DNA of 13,212 bases, taken from NCBI GenBank assembly GCA_023413015.1, contig JAEZQR010000097.1, forward strand, positions 1 through 13,212, read 5' to 3'. Within the stretch, counting starts at the first letter, position 1; each line of letters starts with the position of its first letter. Below the pieces are notes generated by a model. The model was not told the origin of the DNA and searched no databases. It saw only the letters and a list, made by a program, of their open reading frames with translations. The translations under genes and the position numbers were made by a program. Of the stretch, positions 1 to 6,963 are shown piece by piece. This DNA comes from Pseudomonadota bacterium (GTDB taxonomy: Bacteria; Pseudomonadota; Alphaproteobacteria; Sphingomonadales; Sphingomonadaceae).

Positions 1-29
1 GGGCTTGGTGCCGCGGGCCCTTCTTTATT

Positions 30-2174
30 TTATTCCGCCGCCTGATCCAGGCCCTCGGGCGGCATGTTGTGGCCGAGCAGGCGGAGCAGTTCGGCCGCCG
101 CCTCGACGATGTTGCTGCCCGGTCCGAAGATTGCGCCGACACCCTTCGAGCGCAGGAACTCGTAGTCCTGCGGCGGGATCACGCCGCCGGCGGTGACGCG
201 GATATCGGGCCGCCCGGCCGCGCGCAGCCGCTCGATCAGCTCGGGGATCAGCGTGTTGTGCCCGGCCGCGAGGCTCGAGGCGCCGATCACGTCGACATCA
301 AGCTCGATCGCGAGCGCGGCGGTCTCTTCCGGCTTCTGGAACAGCGGGCCCACCGTCACGTCGAAGCCGAGATCGGCGAACGCCGAGCCCACCACCTTGG
401 CGCCGCGGTCATGGCCGTCCTGGCCCATCTTGGCGACTAGCACGCGGGGCTTGCGGCCTTTCCGGTGCTCGAACGCCGTGATGCCGTCGGCCACGCGCGC
501 GAACGCCGGGTCGGCCTTATACGCCGCACCGTAAACACCCTTCACCAGCTTCACGTTCGCGGCGTGCCGGCCGAACACATCCTCGAGCGCCGACGAAATT
601 TCGCCCAATGTGCAGCGCGCGCGCGCCGCCTCGATCGACAGCTTCAAGAGGTTCGCATCGCCCTTCGCCCCATCGCGAAGCGCCTGGAGCGCCGCCTGCG
701 CCCGGTTCTCGTCGCGGCCCTCGCGCATGCGGGCAATACGCGCGATCTGCGCCTCGCGCACCGCCGTATTGTCGACGACGAGGATGTCGATCGTGTCGTC
801 GTTCGCCGGCTTGTACTTGTTGACGCCGACGACGACCTCCTCGGCCCGATCGACGCGCGCCTGGCGAGCCGCCGAGGCCTTCTCGATCTCCTGCTTCGGT
901 AGGCCGGCTTCGACCGCCTTGGTCATGCCGCCCAGCTTCTCGACTTCCTCGATCAGTGCCCAGGCCTTGTCGGCGAGCTCCTTGGTCAGCGCCTCGACAT
1001 AGTAGGAGCCACCCAGCGGATCGACGACCTTGGTGATCCCGGTCTCCTCCTGCAGCACGAGTTGCGTGTTGCGTGCGATGCGCGCCGAGAAGTCGGTGGG
1101 AAGCGCGATCGCCTCGTCGAGCGCGTTGGTGTGCAGCGACTGCGTGCCGCCGAGTGCGGCTGCCAGCGCCTCGACCGTCGTGCGGATGACGTTGTTGTAG
1201 GCATCCTTCTCCTGCAGCGACACGCCCGACGTCTGGCAGTGCGTGCGCAGCATCATCGAGCGCGGGTCCTTAGCGCCGAAGCCTTCCATGATCCGGGACC
1301 ACAGCATCCGCGCCGCGCGCAGCTTCGCCACCTCCATGAAGAAGTTCATGCCGATCGCGAAGAAGAAGGACAGGCGTCCGGCGAAAGCGTCGACGTCCAG
1401 CCCCTTCGCCATCGCCGCACGCACATATTCCATGCCGTCGGCCAGCGTGAAGGCGAGCTCCTGCACCGCCGTCGCCCCGGCTTCCTGCATGTGGTAGCCG
1501 GAGATCGAGATCGAGTTGAACTTCGGCATGTGGTGCGCGGTGTAGGCGATGATGTCCGCCACGATCCGCATGCTCGGTTCGGGCGGATAGATGTAGGTAT
1601 TGCGGACCATGAACTCCTTGAGGATGTCGTTCTGGATGGTCCCCTCGAGCAGGTGCTGCGCCACGCCCTGCTCCTCGGCCGCGACGATGTAGAAGGCCAT
1701 CGTCGGCAGCACCGCGCCGTTCATCGTCATCGACACGCTCATCTGGTCGAGCGGGATGCCGTCGAACAGGATCTTCATGTCCTCGATGCTGTCGATCGCC
1801 ACGCCCGCCTTGCCGACATCGCCGACGACGCGCGGATGGTCGCTGTCGTAGCCGCGGTGGGTGGCGAGATCGAAGGCCACCGACAGGCCCTTCTGCCCGG
1901 CCGCGAGGTTGCGGCGGTAGAAGGCGTTCGACTCCTCGGCGGTCGAGAAGCCGGCGTACTGGCGCACCGTCCACGGGCGGCCTGTGTACATCGTTGCTTT
2001 GACGCCGCGCGTGAACGGCGCGAAGCCCGGCAGGCCGGGATCGATACCGGCCACATCATCGGCGGTGTACAGCGGCTTGATCGCGATGCCTTCCGGTGTC
2101 TCCCAGGTGAGGTCCTTGCCCTTCACCTCCTTGGCAGCCAGCGCTTCCCAGTCCGCGATCGTCTTGTCGGCCAT
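30..2174 (-). CDS. scpA: Methylmalonyl-CoA mutase, single-chain, B12-dependent
   Basis: Interconverts (R)-methylmalonyl-CoA and succinyl-CoA in the cytosol using adenosylcobalamin, the last step of propionyl-CoA assimilation. The predicted protein is 714 aa, the same length as E. coli ScpA/Sbm. The N-terminal (beta/alpha)8 catalytic domain carries RPWTVRQY, with Tyr73 at the position of the mutase-specific active-site Tyr (isobutyryl-CoA mutases have Phe), and SGYHMQEAGA with Tyr227-His228. The C-terminal cobalamin-binding domain has DGHDRG with the cobalt-ligand His588, followed by GASSLAAGH and AGGVIP, so both halves are intact on one chain. I chose the ATG at 2174 because AGGAGA lies just upstream; the frame is open 17 codons further, into the end of the GlxA gene, without a comparable ribosome site. 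It lies 22 bp downstream of the GlxA-type gene on the same strand, so co-transcription is possible. No mutase chaperone (MeaB) or epimerase gene is in view. Confidence 0.96.
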   Translation of the reverse strand: MADKTIADWEALAAKEVKGKDLTWETPEGIAIKPLYTADDVAGIDPGLPGFAPFTRGVKATMYTGRPWTVRQYAGFSTAEESNAFYRRNLAAGQKGLSVAFDLATHRGYDSDHPRVVGDVGKAGVAIDSIEDMKILFDGIPLDQMSVSMTMNGAVLPTMAFYIVAAEEQGVAQHLLEGTIQNDILKEFMVRNTYIYPPEPSMRIVADIIAYTAHHMPKFNSISISGYHMQEAGATAVQELAFTLADGMEYVRAAMAKGLDVDAFAGRLSFFFAIGMNFFMEVAKLRAARMLWSRIMEGFGAKDPRSMMLRTHCQTSGVSLQEKDAYNNVIRTTVEALAAALGGTQSLHTNALDEAIALPTDFSARIARNTQLVLQEETGITKVVDPLGGSYYVEALTKELADKAWALIEEVEKLGGMTKAVEAGLPKQEIEKASAARQARVDRAEEVVVGVNKYKPANDDTIDILVVDNTAVREAQIARIARMREGRDENRAQAALQALRDGAKGDANLLKLSIEAARARCTLGEISSALEDVFGRHAANVKLVKGVYGAAYKADPAFARVADGITAFEHRKGRKPRVLVAKMGQDGHDRGAKVVGSAFADLGFDVTVGPLFQKPEETAALAIELDVDVIGASSLAAGHNTLIPELIERLRAAGRPDIRVTAGGVIPPQDYEFLRSKGVGAIFGPGSNIVEAAAELLRLLGHNMPPEGLDQAAE

Positions 2175-2196
2175 CTGTCGTCTCCTGTGATCGCCG

Positions 2197-3204
2197 CTAT
2201 ACCGCCCGCGCCTGGGGGCCGCCACCCGTATGAACCGCCCGCCACGTCGAAGGGCTCACGCCGAACACACGGCTGAACGCGCGGGTCAGCCGCTCGGGCG
2301 AGCGGAAGCCGCTTTCCGCCGCCACCCGCTTCATCGGCGCGCCTGCGCCCAGCAGGTTGCGGGCATGCTCCAGCCGCCGCGCCTCGACGAAGGCGGCGGG
2401 CGTCTTGCCGGTCGCCGCGGTGAAGCGGCGATGAAAGCTGCGTACCGACTGGCCGGCGCGTGCCGCCAGCGCCTCGACGTCGAGGTCGGCGGCGAGATTG
2501 CCGCCGATCCAATCGATCAGGTCCGCGTAATCGCCGGCCGCCTGGGCATCGAGCAATGGCGAGAATTGCGACTGGTGGCCGGGCCGCCGCGCATAGAGCA
2601 CCAGCCGCCGCGCGACGTTGGTCGCGACCGCGCTGCCGAGATCGCGCTCGATCAGCGCGAGACTCATGTCGATCCCGGTGGTGATGCCCGCCGACGTCCA
2701 CAGCGGCCCATCCTCGACGTAGAGCGCCTGGGCATCGACCGCGAGCGCGGGATAGGTCCTCGCCAGATCGTCGACATCCCGCCAGTGCGTCGCCACGCGC
2801 CGCCCGTCGATCAGCCCCCACGCCGCCAGCGCGAACACCCCTCCGCACACCGATCCGTAGCGGCGGGCGGTCGCGATCTTCCCGCCCACCCACGCCTGCG
2901 CTTCGCGGTCGCGGATCAGCGTGCGCAGGCCCGCGTCGCTCCCGCCGGCGATCAGCAGCGTGTCGACCGGCCCGTCGATGCCGGTCAGCCGCTCGGTCGC
3001 GATGCCGACATGGCTCGACGTCATGACGTTGCCGCCACCGGGCGAGGCGATCGTCAGCCTGTAGGCGGGCCGCGGCAGCTCGTCGTTCGCGGCGGCGAAC
3101 ACGGCGGCCGGCCCGGTGATATCGAGCACCTGCGCCCCATCAAACGCGATCAGCACGACATGCCGGAAATTGTCGTTTGGCAGAATATGCATCTTCTCTG
3201 TCAT
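2197..3204 (-). CDS. GlxA family transcriptional regulator (DJ-1/PfpI + AraC HTH)
   Basis: One-component cytosolic regulator of 335 aa from the ATG at 3204. Residues about 14-190 form a DJ-1/PfpI (class I glutamine amidotransferase-like) sensor domain with the nucleophile-elbow pattern GSVCGGVFALA (Cys120) followed by HW at 140-141. Residues about 228-325 form an AraC-type double helix-turn-helix (LAARAGQSVRSFHRRF and ESGFRSPERLTRAF). Alternative starts are TTG 3213 and ATG 3192; none has a strong ribosome site, and the family core begins only near residue 14. It is divergent from the cysteine hydrolase gene (start-to-start gap 53 bp) and lies upstream of the mutase gene. GlxA-type regulators often control adjacent amide or amine catabolic genes, so regulation of the divergent hydrolase/hydratase pair is likely but inferred. 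The ligand cannot be read from sequence. Confidence 0.93.
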   Translation of the reverse strand: MTEKMHILPNDNFRHVVLIAFDGAQVLDITGPAAVFAAANDELPRPAYRLTIASPGGGNVMTSSHVGIATERLTGIDGPVDTLLIAGGSDAGLRTLIRDREAQAWVGGKIATARRYGSVCGGVFALAAWGLIDGRRVATHWRDVDDLARTYPALAVDAQALYVEDGPLWTSAGITTGIDMSLALIERDLGSAVATNVARRLVLYARRPGHQSQFSPLLDAQAAGDYADLIDWIGGNLAADLDVEALAARAGQSVRSFHRRFTAATGKTPAAFVEARRLEHARNLLGAGAPMKRVAAESGFRSPERLTRAFSRVFGVSPSTWRAVHTGGGPQARAV

Positions 3205-3213
3205 ATCTGCCAA
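3177..3213. promoter_or_regulatory. Inverted repeat at the GlxA start, candidate operator
   Basis: Arms TTGGCAGAATATG (3177-3189) and CATATCTGCCAA (3202-3213) are complementary over 12 bp with one bulged A, separated by 12 nt. The repeat covers all candidate start codons of the regulator and borders the short divergent gap before the hydrolase gene at 3258. This position suits autoregulation plus control of the divergent operon. It could also act as an mRNA hairpin at the start codon. Confidence 0.45.
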
Positions 3214-3257
3214 GTGCGGCCGACGCTAGGGAGGGGGAAGGAAATCAGGAGACGCCC

Positions 3258-3869
3258 ATGAACCGCTTCGCCGACGCCGCCCTCATCCTCATCGATATCC
3301 AAAAGGGCTTCGACGACCCCTATTGGGGCGCCCGCAACAACCCCGATGCGGAGAAGAACGCCGGCCGCCTGCTTGCCGCCTGGCGCGAAGCCGGCCGTCC
3401 CGTCTTCCACGTCCGCCACGCCTCGCGCAATCCGGCCTCGCCGCTGTCGCCGACCGGCCCCGGCTTCGCGTTCAAGGACGAGGTTGCGCCGCTGCCGGGC
3501 GAGCCGCAGTTCGTGAAGAACGTCAACAGCGGCTTCATCGGTACCGATCTCGAAGCGGCCTTGCGCGCCGCCGGCGTCCGGACGGTGATCGTCTTCGGCC
3601 TCACCACGCCGCACTGCGTGTCGACCACCACGCGCATGGCCGGCAATCTCGGCTTCACCGCCTTCGTCGCCGCCGACGCCACCGCCGATTTCGTGCGCAA
3701 CACCGAGCGCGGCTGGCGCGAGGGCGCGACGCTTACGATCGATCCCGAGCTCAGCCACCGCGTCGCGCTCGCGCATGTCCACGGCGAGTTCGCCACCGTC
3801 CTCGACACCGATGACATCCTGAAGGAGGCCGCCCATGACGTTCCGGATCGGATTCCTGCTCTATCCTGA
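3258..3869 (+). CDS. Isochorismatase-like cysteine hydrolase
   Basis: Cytosolic 203-aa member of the isochorismatase/nicotinamidase superfamily, whose members hydrolyse amides, carbamates or vinyl ethers. The Asp-Lys-Cys triad is visible: Asp13 in LIDIQKGFDD, Lys87 in QFVKNVNSGF, and Cys120 in GLTTPHCVSTTTRMA, where the TP dipeptide stands at the family's cis-peptide site. The start at ATG 3258 is set by AGGAGA 6 nt upstream; the frame is open further upstream, into the regulator gene. It is first in an operon with the isonitrile hydratase gene, overlapping it by 35 bp, and is divergent from the GlxA-type regulator. Its substrate is unknown. Because the partner makes N-substituted formamides, a formamide or related amide is an attractive guess, not shown. 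Confidence 0.93.
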   Translation: MNRFADAALILIDIQKGFDDPYWGARNNPDAEKNAGRLLAAWREAGRPVFHVRHASRNPASPLSPTGPGFAFKDEVAPLPGEPQFVKNVNSGFIGTDLEAALRAAGVRTVIVFGLTTPHCVSTTTRMAGNLGFTAFVAADATADFVRNTERGWREGATLTIDPELSHRVALAHVHGEFATVLDTDDILKEAAHDVPDRIPALS

Positions 3870-4518
3870 TCTCACGCAGCTCGACATGACCGGGCCGGCG
3901 CAGGTGCTGGCCCGCATGTCCGGTGCGGAGCTTCACTTCGTTTGGAAGACGCGCGATCCCGTGCCCTCGGACAGCCCGCTGGCGCTAGTGCCTACGACCA
4001 CGCTGGCCGACTGCCCGTCGCTCGACATGATCTGCGTGCCCGGTGGCTACGGCTGCACCGCGGTCATGCGCGACCAAGAAGTCTTGGACTGGCTGCGCGC
4101 CCAAGCTGCGACCGCGCAGGTGATCAGCAGCGTCTGCACCGGCTCGCTGATCCTCGCGGCGGCCGGCCTGCTCGACGGCTACCACGCCGGCTGTCACTGG
4201 GCTTGGGGCGACCAGCTCGCGCTGTTCGGCGCCGAGTTCGTGCGCGAACGCGTGGTGGCCGACCGCAACCGCATCACCGGCGGCGGCGTCACCGCCGGCA
4301 TCGACTTCGCCTTCCGCGTCATCGAGCGGCTCCGCGGCCGCACCGAAGCCGAAGCAATCCAGCTCGTCCTCGAATACGACCCGCAGCCCTTGGCCGGCGG
4401 CACCCCCGAAACCGCCGATCCGGTGGTGCTCGAACGGGTCAAGGCGGTCATCACGCAACGCCTCGGCACCCGCCGCACAGTGATCGAGGCCATCGCGAAA
4501 GCTCAGGAACCGGCCTGA
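3835..4518 (+). CDS. inhA: DJ-1/PfpI family isonitrile (isocyanide) hydratase
   Basis: Predicted cytosolic enzyme of 227 aa that hydrates isonitriles (R-NC) to N-substituted formamides; the Pseudomonas enzyme is cyclohexyl-isocyanide hydratase, about 228 aa. The sequence shows the DJ-1/PfpI fold with SSVCTGSLILAAAGLL (nucleophile Cys101, then Thr102) and QLDMTGPAQV with Asp17. These are the residue numbers shown to matter in the Pseudomonas fluorescens enzyme, and there is HW at 121-122. The AraC DNA-binding domain seen in the divergent GlxA-type paralogue is absent, so this is an enzyme rather than a regulator. AAGGAGG lies 6 nt before the ATG, inside the end of the hydrolase gene, indicating tight co-expression. 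The physiological isonitrile is not evident. A generic DJ-1/PfpI protein of other activity remains possible. Confidence 0.88.
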   Translation: MTFRIGFLLYPDLTQLDMTGPAQVLARMSGAELHFVWKTRDPVPSDSPLALVPTTTLADCPSLDMICVPGGYGCTAVMRDQEVLDWLRAQAATAQVISSVCTGSLILAAAGLLDGYHAGCHWAWGDQLALFGAEFVRERVVADRNRITGGGVTAGIDFAFRVIERLRGRTEAEAIQLVLEYDPQPLAGGTPETADPVVLERVKAVITQRLGTRRTVIEAIAKAQEPA

Positions 4519-4641
4519 GGGCGAAAGCGCTCTTCTAACAGCGGCACATATCCCTTCGGGCATCCGGGACGGGTGCCTGCGCTCGAAGTTGATGAGGATG
4601 CCGGGCTGAACTATTGCCGGCTGAAGCCGCCGTGGAGAGAC

Positions 4642-5280
4642 ATGCCGATGGTAAGACCACGACAAGCGATCGAGGTCATCCGCCCGGTCGTTCGGGCGAT
4701 CGTCCGAACGACGTTCCCGGCTTTCGCAGTCGCCATCGGGATTCTCGCGAGCACGCAGGCGGCCGCCCGCGACTATGCGGCACGAGACGTCGGCGGGTGG
4801 ACCGTGGCGGCGAGCAAGGACGGAAAAGGCTGCTTCCTGACGAAGGCGTATGACCGGACCGGGGAAACGACGCTGCTCCTCGGCCTCGAGACCGACGGCA
4901 CGAACCATCTGACCGTCCTCAACTCGAACTGGTCGATCAAGCCGAAGGACCGGGTGGAGCTGACCTTCCGGCTCTCTGATAGCAGCTTTCCCAGGCATTT
5001 CGCGGTCGGCATCGCGTCCGGCGGAAAACGGGGTTTCGTCACGCGCTTCGGACGGAAATTCCCGTCCCACTTCGCCGCCTCCAAGGCCCTGCACATCTTC
5101 CGGGGCGAAGTGCCGGTCGAGCGGCTAAGCCTGGAGGGGAGCGGCGCGGCCGTTGCCGAGCTGCGCCGTTGCGTCGACGCCCAGCGTGCGAAACCCACGG
5201 CCGCCAGCGCAAAGGAGCCCTCCGACTCGATCCCAAAAGACCCGTTCGCACCTGACTCGGAGCGCAAGCCCAGGAAGTAG
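4642..5280 (+). CDS. Hypothetical exported protein with two cysteines
   Basis: I do not recognise a named family. The 212-aa product has a long basic N-region, a hydrophobic stretch (FPAFAVAIGILAS) and a likely signal peptidase site after STQAAA near residue 42, so it is probably periplasmic. The mature part starts with GGWTV and has just two cysteines, Cys64 (GKGCF) and Cys177 (LRRCV), plausibly a disulfide joining first strand and last helix. The pattern (W-x-V, Cys, an N-x-x-W motif, then an L-x-GSGAA helix ending in Cys) is one I associate with small uncharacterised exported alphaproteobacterial proteins. The tail (about 181-212) is Pro/Ser/Lys-rich and probably disordered. Start choice is uncertain: ATG 4642 and ATG 4648 share the GGAG at 4634, and the frame extends upstream to a GTG at 4573. 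Confidence 0.75.
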   Translation: MPMVRPRQAIEVIRPVVRAIVRTTFPAFAVAIGILASTQAAARDYAARDVGGWTVAASKDGKGCFLTKAYDRTGETTLLLGLETDGTNHLTVLNSNWSIKPKDRVELTFRLSDSSFPRHFAVGIASGGKRGFVTRFGRKFPSHFAASKALHIFRGEVPVERLSLEGSGAAVAELRRCVDAQRAKPTAASAKEPSDSIPKDPFAPDSERKPRK

Positions 5281-5404
5281 CGCGCCAGGAATAACGCGGG
5301 TCCGCCCGCCGTTCAGCGAGACGCGCCCGTTGGGCCAGCACGAAAGACCGGGGACGGCATCTGTTAGTCGACGAAGATGCACATCCGAACTGAATCCGGT
5401 TGTT

Positions 5405-5429
5405 GGAACTTCGTCACTCGGCTTGGGTT
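5405..5429 (+). promoter_or_regulatory. Candidate EcfG (general stress sigma) promoter
   Basis: GGAAC at 5405-5409 and GTT at 5427-5429 are separated by 17 nt. This matches the alphaproteobacterial EcfG consensus GGAAC-N16/17-GTT. The -10 element lies 33 nt before the ATG of the downstream lipoprotein gene, a normal distance. Only eight bases are fixed, so a chance match somewhere in a window this size is not rare. The position makes it credible. Confidence 0.5.
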
Positions 5430-5462
5430 GTTTCCTCGCGTTAACGATTTGGAAAGAACGCC

Positions 5463-5750
5463 ATGTACTCGTATGCGTCAAAGTTCGCTCCTGCGGTGAT
5501 TTTCCTGGCGGGCGCCGTTGCCCTCAGCGGCTGCGCCACGAAGTCCTATGTGCAAGAGCAGATCGCGCCCGTCAGCCAGCGCGTCACAGCGCTCGAGACG
5601 CAGTTGCAGCAGACCGACCAGACTGCCAAGGCGGCCCTCGCCGAGGCACAGGGTCATACGCAGCGCCTCGATCAGCTCAATAGCCGGGTAGACGGCATCG
5701 ATCAGCGGCTCCAAGCACAGGAGGCTCGGCCTAAGCGCCCGCGCCACTGA
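5463..5750 (+). CDS. Small coiled-coil (Lpp-like) lipoprotein
   Basis: A 95-aa prolipoprotein. Residues 1-23 are a signal peptide ending in the lipobox LSGC, so Cys24 is the predicted lipidated residue, and there is no Asp at +2 to suggest inner-membrane retention. The 72-aa mature chain (about 27-88) is almost entirely heptad-like helix (QEQIAPVSQRVTALETQLQQ and QRLDQLNSRVDGIDQRLQAQ), ending in the basic tail PKRPRH. Size and architecture resemble Braun-type murein lipoproteins, although the C-terminus lacks Lpp's terminal Lys; a Lys sits three residues before the final His. GGAAAG precedes the ATG by 6 nt. A match to the general-stress promoter lies upstream and a strong hairpin downstream, so it may be a monocistronic stress gene. 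The next gene encodes an L,D-transpeptidase-like protein, the enzyme class that attaches such lipoproteins to peptidoglycan. Confidence 0.85.
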   Translation: MYSYASKFAPAVIFLAGAVALSGCATKSYVQEQIAPVSQRVTALETQLQQTDQTAKAALAEAQGHTQRLDQLNSRVDGIDQRLQAQEARPKRPRH

Positions 5751-5771
5751 TCGCGCACGACAGTTTCACGG

Positions 5772-5801
5772 TCGGTCGTCCCACCAGGGACGACCGAATT
5801 T
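5772..5801 (+). terminator. Hairpin after the lipoprotein gene, terminator-like
   Basis: A perfect 11-bp stem (TCGGTCGTCCC / GGGACGACCGA) with an ACCA loop begins 21 nt after the lipoprotein stop codon. Only three T follow at 5799-5801, so termination may be weak or the hairpin may protect the mRNA 3' end. It separates the lipoprotein from the transpeptidase gene. Confidence 0.5.
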
Positions 5802-5817
5802 CAGGCGTATCGACCAG

Positions 5818-6507
5818 ATGACCCTTGTTCTGCGGGCGCTGGCCGCGCTGGCGCTCGTCGTTCCGGCTGCGGCAATTGCGCGTGCCTCGGATACCGTCCC
5901 TTCACAAACCGGAAGCAGCGATGCCGAACCGGCGACCAGCCGTTCCGTCGCGGCCGCGCGCGTGGCCGAGTGGGTGGCGGCATCGGGCGACAATCTTTCG
6001 CTGCCCTATGCCATCATCGACAAGACGAACGCTTCGCTGATGCTTTTCGACGCCAAGGGGAAGCCGCTGGGCGAGGTGCCGGTGCTGATCGGCATCGCCG
6101 CCGGCGATGATGCCAGCCCCGGCGTCGGCAGCAAGAAGCTGTCGGAAATCGGCCCGGCCGAGAAGACCACGCCGGCAGGGCGTTTCCTGGCGAAGTTCGG
6201 CCTTCCCTTCGGACGGGAGAGAATCCTTTGGGTGGATTACGCCACGTCGGTGGCGCTCCATCCGATCCCGACCGATGCCGCCAAGACGGAACGGCGTCGC
6301 GAGCGCATGCTGTCGCCGATCCCGGACGACAACCGCATCACCTTCGGGTGCATCAACGTGCCGAAGGCCTTCTACGGCAAGGTCCTGGGCCCGCAATTTC
6401 AGAAGAAGGGCGGCTATGTGTACGTGCTGCCCGACACCAAGCCGCTCGAAGAGGTTTTCCCCCGCTTGCGGGTCCAGGGGCTCATGAACGTCGGCGCGTC
6501 GCAATAG
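5818..6507 (+). CDS. L,D-transpeptidase (YkuD-like) family protein
   Basis: A 229-aa exported protein: signal peptide to about residue 23 (LAALALVVPAAAIARA), then a short Ser/Ala-rich linker and a YkuD-like domain from about 63 to 210. The domain shows the usual strand-turn opening (LPYAIIDKTNASLMLFDAKG), a TTPAGRF segment, His148 in VALHPIP, and the active-site signature ITFGCINV with nucleophile Cys178. L,D-transpeptidases work in the periplasm, forming 3-3 peptidoglycan crosslinks or attaching lipoproteins to meso-diaminopimelate. The usual HGC is replaced by FGC, a less common variant, so activity is inferred. The neighbouring Lpp-like lipoprotein gene suggests a possible substrate. The ribosome site before ATG 5818 is weak. 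Confidence 0.85.
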   Translation: MTLVLRALAALALVVPAAAIARASDTVPSQTGSSDAEPATSRSVAAARVAEWVAASGDNLSLPYAIIDKTNASLMLFDAKGKPLGEVPVLIGIAAGDDASPGVGSKKLSEIGPAEKTTPAGRFLAKFGLPFGRERILWVDYATSVALHPIPTDAAKTERRRERMLSPIPDDNRITFGCINVPKAFYGKVLGPQFQKKGGYVYVLPDTKPLEEVFPRLRVQGLMNVGASQ

Positions 6508-6522
6508 CGGGGTGGTCGTCGG

Positions 6523-6554
6523 CCATGTCCGCTCTGGGTGGCAAGCGGACGTGG
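6523..6554. repeat. REP-like palindrome (GTCCGCT...AGCGGAC)
   Basis: The intergenic sequence forms an 11-bp stem with one G-T wobble, CCATGTCCGCT (6523-6533) pairing with AGCGGACGTGG (6544-6554) around a 10-nt loop. No T-tract follows, so it is not a classical terminator. The TCCGC/GCGGA core recurs at 7406-7433 and in half-sites at 8693 and 8860. Confidence 0.55.
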
Positions 6555-6573
6555 GCATGGTTAGCCTGCTGGG

Positions 6574-6963
6574 ATGCGCAGGAAGCTATTGATCGCTGTC
6601 GTTCTTGGGCTTGCTGGTTGCGGCCGGGCGGCGACGGCGACAGCCGACGCGCTCGACCCGGATGAGGTGGTGTCGTCCCTTGCGGCGCGCAGTGGGGCAA
6701 CGTTCGCGATCAGGAAGACATTCTCCGGCGGGGCGACCGGCGACACCCTGCACGAGGCGTGGGCCTGTCGGCAGAGCTTGTCGGACTGCACCCGCCTGGC
6801 GATCGTCGACACCGACGACGGTCCGCCGCCGACGTGGCGCGAGACCCCCGCGCAGGTCGAGTTGATGATCGCTCCAACCGACACGGTCTGGAACTTCGCG
6901 AACTTCTTCTGGGGACCGAACAAGACGCCGCAGCGCGTGTACCTGATCGAGAAGCATGAATGA
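6574..6963 (+). CDS. Hypothetical small lipoprotein
   Basis: I do not recognise the family. The product is 129 aa and starts with a compact lipoprotein signal (MRRKLLIAVVLGLAGC), with Cys16 as the predicted lipidation site and Gly at +2, consistent with outer-membrane sorting. The mature chain has two further cysteines close together (ACRQSLSDC), possibly a small disulfide loop, and a C-terminal segment rich in Trp, Phe and Asn (VWNFANFFWGPNK). The ribosome site is weak. Its stop overlaps the start of the next gene in an ATGA arrangement, indicating coupled translation. It follows the envelope genes in the same direction, with a REP-like palindrome in the gap. Confidence 0.7.
   Translation: MRRKLLIAVVLGLAGCGRAATATADALDPDEVVSSLAARSGATFAIRKTFSGGATGDTLHEAWACRQSLSDCTRLAIVDTDDGPPPTWRETPAQVELMIAPTDTVWNFANFFWGPNKTPQRVYLIEKHE

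Noticed and set aside
1..29. Possible terminator after the mutase gene
   Set aside because: Only a 4-bp GGGC/GCCC pairing is visible, and the region is cut by the window edge.
1062..2276. Long open frame of 404 codons on the plus strand
   Set aside because: Lies antisense to the methylmalonyl-CoA mutase gene in GC-rich DNA; its His/Arg-rich translation resembles no protein, while the opposite strand has full family motifs.
4517..4532. GAGGGC-GAAA-GCGCTC hairpin after the isonitrile hydratase gene as a terminator
   Set aside because: Internal G-G mismatch and only TTCT after it; not convincing.
4566..4590. Second EcfG-like promoter, GGGAC-N17-GTT, before the exported protein
   Set aside because: One mismatch in the -35 element and about 50 nt from the start codon; too weak to annotate.
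3985..5094. Minus-strand open frame of 369 codons
   Set aside because: Antisense to the isonitrile hydratase and exported-protein genes; no domain, no ribosome site, composition typical of a shadow frame.
5296..5309. GCGGG/CCCGC hairpin downstream of the exported protein gene
   Set aside because: Only 5 bp with a 4-nt loop and no T-tract; expected by chance at this GC content.
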